DNA from: Pseudoluteimonas sp047602125
GTDB lineage: Bacteria; Pseudomonadota; Gammaproteobacteria; Xanthomonadales; Xanthomonadaceae
Direction: 5' to 3'
DNA length: 64,000 nt
Assembly: GCA_047602125.1 (NCBI GenBank)
Contig: JASGIB010000001.1
Location: forward strand, 682,001 to 746,000
In this document: positions 54,101-61,106 of the stretch, in pieces
Layout: every line of letters starts with the position of its first letter
How positions within the stretch are numbered: position 1 is the first letter of the stretch
Translations under genes and position numbers: made by a program
Notes under the pieces: model-generated
What the model was told of the DNA's origin: nothing
Databases searched by the model: none
What the model saw: only the letters and a program-made list of their open reading frames with translations

Positions 54101-54241
54101 GTGGACAACCTGTTCGACAAGATGCCGCCCAAGGACAAGACCTACACCTCGTATCCGTACTACGACATCTCCTGGTTCGATTCCGTCGGCCGCAGCTACT
54201 TCCTCGAATTCACCTGGAAACTCGGCGGCAGCCCGCTCTGA
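51143..54241 (+). CDS. TonB-dependent receptor with N-terminal STN signalling domain
   Basis: 1032-residue outer-membrane receptor. Signal peptide residues 1-23 (cut after AWA). STN domain about residues 30-105 (RIDIPAGDLVSGLDALAAQS, GNVSPDDALKQLLSGSGYDV), the part that signals to FecR. It is followed by an unusual Pro/Ala-rich linker at 109-137. Plug from about 140 (VQVTGSRIPRAEVEGPAPVT) with DLRGLGPNKTLVLINGRRVA. The 22-strand barrel ends LEFTWKLGGSPL, with TonB-receptor C-terminal features (RISDRMQLSLAVDNLFDKMP). The start is preceded by AAGGGGGAG. The substrate is unknown; the neighbouring exported peptidases suggest peptide or polymer fragments. Confidence 0.93.
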   Translation: MIRPTRTALFIALGCISTSFAWAQEANATPRRIDIPAGDLVSGLDALAAQSGTQLLYRADQLKGVRTRGVHGNVSPDDALKQLLSGSGYDVHRDASSGAVVIVKADQQEPAAKPVAPPPPPKPAPPPQAEAPPEPAQLESVQVTGSRIPRAEVEGPAPVTVITAQQISSAGFTTAADVLRSLTQNGGETQSQQSSTGAVTTPGAQQVDLRGLGPNKTLVLINGRRVADFPLPLRGQSNFTDIGNIPLGMVDRIEVLTGSASAVYGSDAMAGVINFILKKSADGLTLDYRYGGTSRGGGESNKLTLTTGFERGNLSGIVGLELLDKKPLWAYDRKIQDSSFDSPDPDVEGQWIFQRYDWNEGTSFPEDEGKCDTSLNHGSTYAEYGDYGFYCASDKSIGYGTIESGRKSANLYGSFNFDINDKLSWFADVQAGYAKVELMPEPLDWQYQGPGINGDRGEFYNVNSGAFEYWYRQFTPEESGGFGKVMTRDTQKTLSIATGFKGTIGEDWDYEALFNHSQYHAEVRYPRIIAGKANELLLGPQLGTVDDYGFALDDGSGYAAYAPDSDHFYQPLTQAQYDSITADSVFKPTARSDTLSFTVDNTALFNLPAGPVGFAGNVEYGTQAYDINPDPLALTDYYYGARYGDGHGDRSHWGVAGEFRVPVFKPLTLSVAGRFDQYSYGDKSPGKFTYSLGLEWRPADSLLIRGSYGTGFRAPDLHYLFAGTDYFRTRQLDYYDCRTDPDFTTIDDCNTRRVRNERAGDPDLDYETSKSLTAGFVWSPTANFDLSIDYFNIKVANQIQDMDRDKILQDEADCRLGESVDGTPVDPNSPECLDAVPRVLRDEDGNLLGVFYQPINIAQQRVAGYDLATHYRWDTAIGTWRFGLTHTLFTRHDSRQFAGGALEDHFAINSGFDVPKTKTTATVSWERNAWSATLHAQRIGRLPSSDSYDGAYDPDTAVYSPWVGATILYNGSLQYRISDRMQLSLAVDNLFDKMPPKDKTYTSYPYYDISWFDSVGRSYFLEFTWKLGGSPL

Positions 54242-54266
54242 CCACGCCCTCCCCCGTGCGTGGTCC

Positions 54267-54294
54267 GAAAACTTCCCCGCAAGGGGAAGTTTTC
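54267..54294. terminator. Bidirectional intrinsic terminator
   Basis: Perfect 12-bp stem GAAAACTTCCCC (54267-54278) and GGGGAAGTTTTC (54283-54294) with GCAA loop and T-tracts on both strands. It serves the TonB receptor gene and the converging sulfotransferase gene. Confidence 0.92.
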
Positions 54295-54317
54295 GTTTGC
54301 GGGCATCGAACACCGAT

Positions 54318-55778
54318 TCAATGGCTTTCGAGCGCTTCCCGCATCGGCTGCAATTGCCGCGCATAGGGTTTCCATGCGCCGCCTCGGTCGCGCAGGATGC
54401 CGTTGCGCACGCTCGTGGTGCTCGCGGTGGATACGTCGCCAGCCGCGCGACCGACATCCAGCGCTTCCGGTGCGAACGGCAGGCCGCAGAAATCGAAGAC
54501 GCGCCGCGCCGTCGCTTCGCTGTCGCCGACGAGATCGGCATAGCCCACGTCGAGCATGCGCCCGGGCATCGCCTCGTGCAGGCGCCGCGCCAAACGCTCG
54601 CAACGCAGGTAATGCCCGGCGAGTTCCACCTGGTCGTGCGAATACGCGGCGGTGCCGGCGAAGAAGGTGCGCAGGTTGGAGAAGCAGGTGTCCATCGGAT
54701 CGCGCGCCACGCGGATGATCTTCGCCCGTGGCAGCGCCTTCGCGATGAGCCCGGCGTTGAGCAGGTTCATCGGCAGCTTCTCGGTCAGGAACGATCGTCC
54801 GCGCGCGCGCCAGCGCGAGGTCTCGAGGAAACCGGCGCCGATCGCGGTGAAATCCGCTCCGCGCATGCGCTCGATCGCCACAAGGTCGAGCGCACCCGTG
54901 GTCTTGTGGTCGCTGGCGATGTCGAGTCGCGCGGTGAAGGCATAGCTTTCGCCGCCATCCGAGACCCGGGGATGGCCGCCGAGGATGCGCTCAAGCAGCG
55001 TCGTGCCGGAGCGGTGCATGCCGACGATGAAAATCGGCGTGTACTCGTCCGCCTGCGCATCCACCGGCTCGAGGAATTCCGGCGCATACAGCGATTCGAG
55101 CGCCGCGAACAAGGCTTTGCTTGCACGCGGATCGAACGGCGCCTGCTTGCGCCGCAACGCACACCCGCGTTCCAGCGCATCCCAAGCCTCGTCGTACCGG
55201 CCCAGCGCATGCAGCGCATTGTGCAGCGCGAATCGCAGGTAGGCCTCGCCCACGCTTCCGGCTTGCGTTCGCGAAAGACTTGCGCGGATTCGCGCGGGCG
55301 CATCGGCATCGCCCGCGTCACCCGGCAGGGTCGACAGCACCCAGTGCGCCTGCGCGAACTCCGGCGCGATGGCGAGGCAGGCGGAAAGCGCGAAACGCGC
55401 CTGCGGCATGTCGCCGCGGAACATCGCGACCACGCCGCGCAGGTACTGCGCCGGCGCATGCATCGGATCGGCGCGGACGGCTTCGTCGATCCAGGCTTCC
55501 GCCAGCGCCTGGTCGCCGCAGCGACTAGCCAGCGACGCGAGTTCGGTGCGCTCGACCGCCGAAGGAAACCGTTCCGGATCGGCACGCGAGACGAGGAACA
55601 GCGCGCGCCCGCATTCGTTGAACCGCCGCAATCGCTGGCACAGCGGGATCAGCAGTTCCGGATGCCGATCCGCCGATTCGAAGACCCGCAACACGCAACC
55701 CAACGCATCGCGGTAACGGTCCGCCCGCAAAAGCGCGTCGCTATCGCGAAGGAGATCAGCGGCGCATCGCGGCTGCAT
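54318..55778 (-). CDS. TPR-domain sulfotransferase family protein
   Basis: 486-residue protein with an N-terminal half of TPR-like helical repeats (about residues 1-235: DSDALLRADRYRDALGCVLR, LAEAWIDEAVRADPMHAPAQ, ALHALGRYDEAWDALERGCA) and a C-terminal sulfotransferase domain. The 5'-phosphosulfate-binding loop is FIVGMHRSGTTLLERILGGH (near 254-273) and the 3'-phosphate motif is RVARDPMDTCFSNLRTFFAG (near 370). It transfers sulfate from PAPS to an unknown acceptor. No other PAPS or sulfation gene is nearby. An alternative role as a PAPS-fold protein without activity is possible. Confidence 0.88.
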   Translation of the reverse strand: MQPRCAADLLRDSDALLRADRYRDALGCVLRVFESADRHPELLIPLCQRLRRFNECGRALFLVSRADPERFPSAVERTELASLASRCGDQALAEAWIDEAVRADPMHAPAQYLRGVVAMFRGDMPQARFALSACLAIAPEFAQAHWVLSTLPGDAGDADAPARIRASLSRTQAGSVGEAYLRFALHNALHALGRYDEAWDALERGCALRRKQAPFDPRASKALFAALESLYAPEFLEPVDAQADEYTPIFIVGMHRSGTTLLERILGGHPRVSDGGESYAFTARLDIASDHKTTGALDLVAIERMRGADFTAIGAGFLETSRWRARGRSFLTEKLPMNLLNAGLIAKALPRAKIIRVARDPMDTCFSNLRTFFAGTAAYSHDQVELAGHYLRCERLARRLHEAMPGRMLDVGYADLVGDSEATARRVFDFCGLPFAPEALDVGRAAGDVSTASTTSVRNGILRDRGGAWKPYARQLQPMREALESH

Positions 55779-55988
55779 GGCCTAGTGTCCCACGCGCTAC
55801 GCGTCCGTGCAGGATGGGCACGCGCGCCGTGCAAGCCGGGCAAGCGCCGGGTTGGACACCGGATCGCACCGCCGCGAGCGAAGCCAAGCCGGGATGCACG
55901 AAGGCGCGCAGCGACTGAAGTGGACACGGAGTCCATAAGGGAGCGAGCGCCGCGCGGGCGCCCGGATTGGCAAGCGCAGCAGGTGCGA

Positions 55989-57080
55989 TCAGACGTTGAA
56001 GCGGAAGTGGAGGATGTCCCCTTCCTGCACGCGGTATTCCTTGCCTTCCAGCCGGAGGCGCCCCGCATCGCGCGCGCCGGCCTCGCCCTTGTACTTGATG
56101 TAGTCGTCGTAACCGATCGTTTCGGCGCGGATGAAGCCCTTCTCGAAATCGGTGTGGATCACGCCCGCGGCCTGCGGCGCGGTGGCGCCGGCCTTCACCG
56201 TCCACGCGCGCACTTCCTTCTCGCCGGCGGTGAAATAGGTCTGCAGCCCGAGCAGCCTGTACGCAGCGCGGATCACCCGGTTCAGGCCCGGCTCGTCGAG
56301 GCCATAGCTGGCCAGCATCTCGTCGCGGTCGGCATCGTCGAGCTGCGACAGCTCTTCCTCGATCGCGGCCGACACCGGCACGACTTCCGCGCCTTCCTGC
56401 TTCGCTCGTTCGCGCACGGCATCGAGGTGCGGGTTGTTGTCGAAACCGTCCTCGAGCACGTTCGCGATGTACAGCACCGGCTTCATCGTCAGCAGGAACA
56501 GTTCGCGCATCAGCACGCGTTCCTCGTCCGACAGCGCCACCGAACGCGCCGGCTTGCCCTCGTCCAGCGCCGCGCGCAGCTTCTGCAGCACGTCGATGCG
56601 CGCCTTCGCGTCCTTGTCGCCGCTCTTGGCCACCCGCTCGTAGCGCGAAATCGCCTTGTCGACCGATTCCAGGTCGGCCAGCGCGAGTTCGGTGTCGATG
56701 GTCTCGATGTCGGCGATCGGATCGACCTTGTTGGCGACGTGGATCACGTCCGGATGCTCGAAGCAGCGCACCACGTGCGCGATCGCGTCGACCTCGCGGA
56801 TGTGGGCGAGGAACTTGTTGCCCAGGCCCTCGCCGCTGGCCGCGCCGGCGACGAGGCCGGCGATGTCGACGAACTCGACCGCGGTCGGGATCACCTTCAA
56901 CGGCCTGGCGATGCCGGCGAGCGCGTTCAGGCGCGGATCCGGCACCGGCACCACGCCGACGTTGGGCTCGATGGTGCAGAACGGGAAATTGGCCGCGGCG
57001 ATGCCCGCCTTGGTCAGCGCGTTGAACAGGGTCGACTTGCCGACGTTCGGCAGGCCGACGATGCCGCATTGAATGCCCAT
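55989..57080 (-). CDS. ychF: Ribosome-binding ATPase YchF
   Basis: 363-residue Obg-family P-loop protein that prefers ATP and affects stress responses. P-loop GIVGLPNVGKSTLFNALTKA (residues 5-24), G3-like FVDIAGLVAGAASGEGLGNK, the NKVD-type specificity motif in HVANKVDPIADIETIDTELA, and the C-terminal TGS domain ending REGDILHFRFNV-type (VQEGDILHFRFNV). It is usually adjacent to pth, as here (78 bp). Confidence 0.96.
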   Translation of the reverse strand: MGIQCGIVGLPNVGKSTLFNALTKAGIAAANFPFCTIEPNVGVVPVPDPRLNALAGIARPLKVIPTAVEFVDIAGLVAGAASGEGLGNKFLAHIREVDAIAHVVRCFEHPDVIHVANKVDPIADIETIDTELALADLESVDKAISRYERVAKSGDKDAKARIDVLQKLRAALDEGKPARSVALSDEERVLMRELFLLTMKPVLYIANVLEDGFDNNPHLDAVRERAKQEGAEVVPVSAAIEEELSQLDDADRDEMLASYGLDEPGLNRVIRAAYRLLGLQTYFTAGEKEVRAWTVKAGATAPQAAGVIHTDFEKGFIRAETIGYDDYIKYKGEAGARDAGRLRLEGKEYRVQEGDILHFRFNV

Positions 57081-57150
57081 AAGTCAGGAATGAGGAGTGA
57101 GAAGTCAGGAGTGAGCAGAAGCCTACCGCTTCCCTCACTCCTCACTCCTC
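57081..57150. repeat. Short GAGT-rich inverted repeat between ychF and pth
   Basis: Left side (57081-57116) repeats the word AGTCAGGA(A)TGAG/GAGTGAG three times; right side (57133-57150) carries the complement CTCACTCCTCACTCC. The two sides can pair into a hairpin with about 15 bp and a loop of 16 nt or more. It may act as a terminator after pth or be a low-complexity repeat of the genome. Confidence 0.6.
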
Positions 57151-57158
57151 TCCGCTCA

Positions 57159-57740
57159 CTACTTCTCCGCAGTGTGCAACCGCTTCATTGCCTCGTTGAA
57201 ATCGCCACGCACCGCCAGCGGCAACGCATCGAGCGCATCGTCGATGGCGCGCCCGATGAGCGCATCGTCGGCGGCCGAAGGCCGGCCCAGCACCCACGGC
57301 GTGACCTTGTCCTTGTGCCCGGGGTGGCCGATGCCGATGCGCAGGCGGTGGAACTTGCCGTTCCCGAGCAGGCGCATGGTGTCGCGCAAGCCATTCTGGC
57401 CGCCGTGGCCGCCGTCGAACTTCAATCGCGCGGTGCCGGGCGGCAGGTCGAGTTCGTCGTGCGCGACCAGCATTTCCTCCGGCTCGATCTTCCAGTAGCG
57501 CAGCGCCGCGGTGATCGACTTGCCGGAAAGGTTCATGAAGGTCGCCGGCTTGAGCAACCACAGCGAACGACCGGCGACTTCGACCTTCGTCGTTTCGCCG
57601 AACAGCTTGCTTTCCAGCCCGAAACGCCCGCCGGCCTCGTCGGCAAGCGCGTCCACAAAACGGAACCCGGCGTTGTGCCGGGTCCGCGCGTGTTCGGGCC
57701 CGGGGTTGCCGAGCCCGACGATGAGGCGCAATCCGTCCAT
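57159..57740 (-). CDS. pth: Peptidyl-tRNA hydrolase
   Basis: 193-residue enzyme that recycles peptidyl-tRNAs released by premature drop-off. Conserved IVGLGNPGPEHARTRHNAGF with the catalytic His (residues 8-27), FMNLSGKSITAALRYWKIEP, LVAHDELDLPPGTARLKFDG with the active-site Asp, and GHGGQNGLRDTMRLLGNGKF. It is 51 bp after rplY. Confidence 0.96.
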   Translation of the reverse strand: MDGLRLIVGLGNPGPEHARTRHNAGFRFVDALADEAGGRFGLESKLFGETTKVEVAGRSLWLLKPATFMNLSGKSITAALRYWKIEPEEMLVAHDELDLPPGTARLKFDGGHGGQNGLRDTMRLLGNGKFHRLRIGIGHPGHKDKVTPWVLGRPSAADDALIGRAIDDALDALPLAVRGDFNEAMKRLHTAEK

Positions 57741-57791
57741 CGCGTCGGAACGGGACGCGCCGCGTTCGCGCGGCGCGCCCGGAACCGCGGA

Positions 57792-58457
57792 TTACTCCGC
57801 GGCGTCCCCGGCGTCCTGCTTGGCGGCAGGCACTTCGGCACCTTCGGCGGCAGTCGCTTCGCCCTCGGCTTCGACATCGGCGCGCGCGTGGCGGGCCACG
57901 GCCACGGCCGGGTTGTGGTCGTCGTCGATCTTGTGCGCCAGCTCGACGCCCTTGGGCAGCTTCACATCCGACAGATGCACGGTGTCGCCCAGCTTCATCT
58001 CGCCGAGGTCGACCTCGATGAACTCCGGCAGGTCCTTCGGCAGGCAGCTCACCTCGACCTCGTTGAGCTCGTGGGTCAGCACGACCTCGGAGCTCTTGCC
58101 GGCCGGCGACTTGTCCTGGTTGACGAAGTGCAGCGGCACGTTGATGCGGATCGCGGTGTTCGCGCTGACGCGCTGGAAGTCCAGGTGCATGATCAGCTGC
58201 TTGAACGGGTGGCGCTGCATGTCGCGCAGCAGGACCTGCTGCGGCTTGCCGTCGACGTCCAGGGTGAGGATCGACGCATAGAACCACTCGTGCTGGCTGG
58301 CGATCCAGGTCTTCTCGTGCTCGAGCTGGATGTTCTGCGGCTTGCCTTCGCCGCCGTAGACGATGGCCGGGATCATGCCCGCATGGCGAAGGCGGCGGCT
58401 CGCACCCTTCCCTTCGTCCTTGCGGCCACTGGCCGAGAGCTTGTGTTCGGTTGCCAT
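57792..58457 (-). CDS. rplY: 50S ribosomal protein L25, Ctc form
   Basis: 221-residue long form of L25: an N-terminal 5S rRNA-binding domain (about 1-92: KLSASGRKDEGKGASRRLRH, VNADIRINVP-type FQRVSANTAIRINVPLHFVN) and the C-terminal TL5/Ctc beta domain (LPKDLPEFIEVDLGEMKLGD). It ends in an Ala/Glu-rich acidic tail of about 30 residues. It is transcribed with prs upstream (97 bp) and pth downstream. Confidence 0.95.
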   Translation of the reverse strand: MATEHKLSASGRKDEGKGASRRLRHAGMIPAIVYGGEGKPQNIQLEHEKTWIASQHEWFYASILTLDVDGKPQQVLLRDMQRHPFKQLIMHLDFQRVSANTAIRINVPLHFVNQDKSPAGKSSEVVLTHELNEVEVSCLPKDLPEFIEVDLGEMKLGDTVHLSDVKLPKGVELAHKIDDDHNPAVAVARHARADVEAEGEATAAEGAEVPAAKQDAGDAAE

Positions 58458-58554
58458 TTTTCGTTTCTCACTTCATTGCGATGGAGCCGCATCGCTGCGG
58501 CGTTGGCGACTCTTCCGCGACCAGAAGAGCCGTTCGGGCCGAGGCCCTGTTGCG

Positions 58555-59520
58555 TCAGTCCACGTAGAGCGAACTGACGGATTCCCCGAAGGCGATGCGC
58601 CGCACCGTCTCCGCCAGCAGCTCGGCGACACTGAGCTGGCGGATGCGGCCGCAGGCCTTCGCCGCATCGGTGAGCGGGATGGTGTCGGTCACCACCAGCT
58701 CGTCCAGCTGCGACTTCGTGATGTTGTCGATCGCGGCGCCCGAGAGCACCGGATGCGTGCAGTACGCGACCACGCGGGTCGCGCCCTGTCCCTTCAGTGC
58801 GGCCGCCGCCGCGCACAGGGTGCCGGCGGTATCGACGATGTCGTCCACCAGCACGCAGGTCTTGCCGGCGACGTCGCCGATGATGTTCATCACCGTCGCG
58901 ACGTTGGCCTTCGGGCGGCGCTTGTCGATGATCGCCAGGTCGGCGTCGTCGAGGCGCTTGGCGATCGCCCGGGCGCGGACCACGCCGCCCACGTCGGGCG
59001 ACACCACGATCACGTTGTCGGTCCCGCAGCTCCGCCAGATGTCGGCGAGCAGCAGCGGCGAGGCGTAGACGTTGTCGACCGGGATGTCGAAGAAGCCCTG
59101 GATCTGGTCGGCGTGCAGGTCCACGGTGAGCACCCGGTCGGCGTGCACGGTGGAGAACATCTGCGCCGCGACCTTGGCCGTGATCGGCACCCGCGCCGAA
59201 CGCGGGCGGCGATCCTGGCGTGCATAGCCGAAGTACGGCACCACCGCGGTCACGCTGTTGGCGGATGCGCGCTTGAGCGCGTCGATCAGCACCAGCAGCT
59301 CGACCAGGTTCTCCGCGCTCGGCGCGCAGGTCGGCTGGATCACGAACACGTCCTGGCCGCGGACGTTCTCCTCGATCTCGACCTGCACCTCGCCGTCGGA
59401 GAACTTGCCGACCAGCGCCTTGCCCGGGCGCACGCCGAGTTCGCGGCAGACCGCCTTCGCCAACGCGGGGTTGGCGTTGCCGGCGAAGACCAGCAAGTTG
59501 CGTTCGTCCTTCACAGCCAT
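58555..59520 (-). CDS. prs: Ribose-phosphate pyrophosphokinase
   Basis: 321-residue enzyme making PRPP from ribose 5-phosphate and ATP for nucleotide, His and Trp synthesis. LLVFAGNANPALAKAVCREL at the start, the flexible-loop VPYFGYARQDRRPRSARVPI, and the PRPP-binding loop CVLVDDIVDTAGTLCAAAAA (near 220). Most of the conserved catalytic residues (Lys/Arg in ARQDRR, His in ADQIQGFF-flanking VDLHA) are present. It sits just downstream of tRNA-Gln. Confidence 0.97.
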   Translation of the reverse strand: MAVKDERNLLVFAGNANPALAKAVCRELGVRPGKALVGKFSDGEVQVEIEENVRGQDVFVIQPTCAPSAENLVELLVLIDALKRASANSVTAVVPYFGYARQDRRPRSARVPITAKVAAQMFSTVHADRVLTVDLHADQIQGFFDIPVDNVYASPLLLADIWRSCGTDNVIVVSPDVGGVVRARAIAKRLDDADLAIIDKRRPKANVATVMNIIGDVAGKTCVLVDDIVDTAGTLCAAAAALKGQGATRVVAYCTHPVLSGAAIDNITKSQLDELVVTDTIPLTDAAKACGRIRQLSVAELLAETVRRIAFGESVSSLYVD

Positions 59521-59546
59521 GGTCGCGCGCCCGGCGGAGTGGAAGT

Positions 59547-59624
59547 TGGCAGGGGCGGCAGGATTCGAACCTGCGAAATGCCGGGATCAAAACCCGGTGC
59601 CTTAGGCCTCTTGGCGACGCCCCT
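59547..59624 (-). tRNA. tRNA-Gln (anticodon TTG)
   Basis: 78 nt with encoded CCA; acceptor AGGGGCG/CGCCCCT, D-arm GCC/GGC with an 11-nt loop, anticodon stem CCGGG/CCCGG with loop TTTTGAT, T-arm GCAGG/CCTGC. The 5' 23 nt overlap the end of the ispE reading frame on the same strand. Lies between ispE and prs. Confidence 0.96.
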
Positions 59625-60489
59625 GCAGTGGGTTCGCTTCGAGGGCGTCGAGCATCGGCGAACGCGCCGCACCCGCCACGACCCAGGCCTTCGAGCCCGG
59701 CGGCAGGTTCGCGCGCGCATCTTCGGCTTGCGCGCGCGTGGCGAACTCGACGAAGCAGCCGCTGCCCGTGCCCGTCAATCGCGGCCGGCCGACCCGCGCC
59801 AGCATCGCGAACGCCGCCTCGACGGCGGGCTCGCGGCGGCGCAGCACCGGCTCGAACGCATTGTCGAGCACTGCTCCCGAAACGAAGTCGGATATTGTCG
59901 CGGGCGGGGAATCGCGCGTCAATTCAGGCGCTTGGAACAATTCCCCGGTACCGACGTGGATGCCGGGATCGAGCAGCAGGTACCAGGCCGGCGGCAGTTC
60001 CACCGGGACGAGGCACTCGCCCACGCCTTCGGCCCAGGCGTTGTGCCCGCGCACGAAGACCGGCACGTCAGCGCCCAGGGTCAGGCCCAGCGCAGCGAGG
60101 CGCTCGGAATCCCAATCCAGACCCCAGAGCCGGTTGAGGGCGAGGAGTACGGTCCCGGCATCGGATGAGCCGCCGCCGAACCCGGCACCGGCAGGAATGG
60201 TCTTTTCGACGACGATGTCGACGCCTTTGCCGGATTTCGCGGCAATCTGCAGCGCTTTGGCGGCACGAACCGCGAGGTCGTCGGCTTCGGAAACGCCTTC
60301 GACCGATGCACCGTGACGGCGGATGTCGCCGTCACCACGCGGCCGGAGCCGGATGCGATCGCCCCAGTCCAGCAGCCGGAACACCGACTGCAGCTCGTGG
60401 TAGCCATCGGCGCGGCGCCCGGTGATGCGCAGGAACAGGTTGAGCTTGGCCGGCGCCGGCCAGGCCGACCAGCCGGCTTCGCCGCTCAT
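59602..60489 (-). CDS. ispE: 4-diphosphocytidyl-2-C-methyl-D-erythritol kinase
   Basis: 295-residue GHMP-superfamily kinase of the MEP isoprenoid pathway. Substrate motif WPAPAKLNLFLRITGRRADG (residues 10-29), ATP-binding glycine-rich loop PAGAGFGGGSSDAGTVLLAL (near 97-116) and GHMP motif 3 LTGTGSGCFVEFA. It starts at ATGA overlapping lolB. The stop codon TAA (59602-59604) lies within the D-loop of the downstream tRNA-Gln, so the last 23 nt of the frame are also tRNA sequence. Confidence 0.96.
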   Translation of the reverse strand: MSGEAGWSAWPAPAKLNLFLRITGRRADGYHELQSVFRLLDWGDRIRLRPRGDGDIRRHGASVEGVSEADDLAVRAAKALQIAAKSGKGVDIVVEKTIPAGAGFGGGSSDAGTVLLALNRLWGLDWDSERLAALGLTLGADVPVFVRGHNAWAEGVGECLVPVELPPAWYLLLDPGIHVGTGELFQAPELTRDSPPATISDFVSGAVLDNAFEPVLRRREPAVEAAFAMLARVGRPRLTGTGSGCFVEFATRAQAEDARANLPPGSKAWVVAGAARSPMLDALEANPLQGRRQEA

Positions 60490-61106
60490 GGCGTGCCTGT
60501 GCCCAGCGTCCAGCCGTCGACCACGAGCCGGACCTTGGCCGTACCCTGCACGGCTTCGATGCGACCGGGCAGTTCCACGCCCTCGACCTGGCGCCAGTCG
60601 GAATAGTCCACGACCCAGCCCTTGCCCTCGATCCGGTCGACGCGACCGTCCGCGCCGAAATGCACGGTGTCGCCGTCGCGCTCCAAACCGAACAGCCACT
60701 CGCTCAGCGCGTCGACGGGCACTTGCCAATGCGTCGCTTCGAACACCAGCGCCGCGGCATCCGGGCCTTGGCGCGGGCCACCGGCCATGCCTTCGATCGT
60801 CGCGCCTTCGGGACCGCCACTCACGCGCCAGCTCTGGCGCGTCACCGGCGCGGAAAGCGTGGCTGTGTAGCGCGCGCCGTCCTGCTTCCATTCGATGCGA
60901 CCGCTCCCGCCTTGCTGCCCGTTCGTCACCGCGATGCGGCCGGACATGGACCAGTTCGGCGATGCCGCCAGCTTCGCCGCGCGCGCGGCCTGGTTGGCTT
61001 CCGGCGCGCCGACGAGCGGCGGCAACGTCGGCTTCGCCGGCTGCATCGCGCACGCCGATGCCAGCACCGCGACCGCAACGATCAGGAACCGGCGCAGCGA
61101 CTTCAT
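60486..61106 (-). CDS. lolB: Outer-membrane lipoprotein LolB
   Basis: 206-residue lipoprotein receptor that inserts lipoproteins arriving with LolA into the outer membrane. Signal peptide with lipobox LASAC (Cys19, followed by Ala, compatible with outer-membrane sorting). The mature part has WSMSGRIAVTNGQQGGSGRI (a typical LolB start) and ALSEWLFG. It overlaps ispE (ATGA) and the upstream TPR gene (ATGA), so the three genes are translationally coupled. Confidence 0.94.
   Translation of the reverse strand: MKSLRRFLIVAVAVLASACAMQPAKPTLPPLVGAPEANQAARAAKLAASPNWSMSGRIAVTNGQQGGSGRIEWKQDGARYTATLSAPVTRQSWRVSGGPEGATIEGMAGGPRQGPDAAALVFEATHWQVPVDALSEWLFGLERDGDTVHFGADGRVDRIEGKGWVVDYSDWRQVEGVELPGRIEAVQGTAKVRLVVDGWTLGTGTP

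Noticed and set aside
55779..55988. Possible gene between the sulfotransferase gene and ychF
   Set aside because: Only short Arg/Cys-rich frames; the region shows no motif, promoter or clear terminator.
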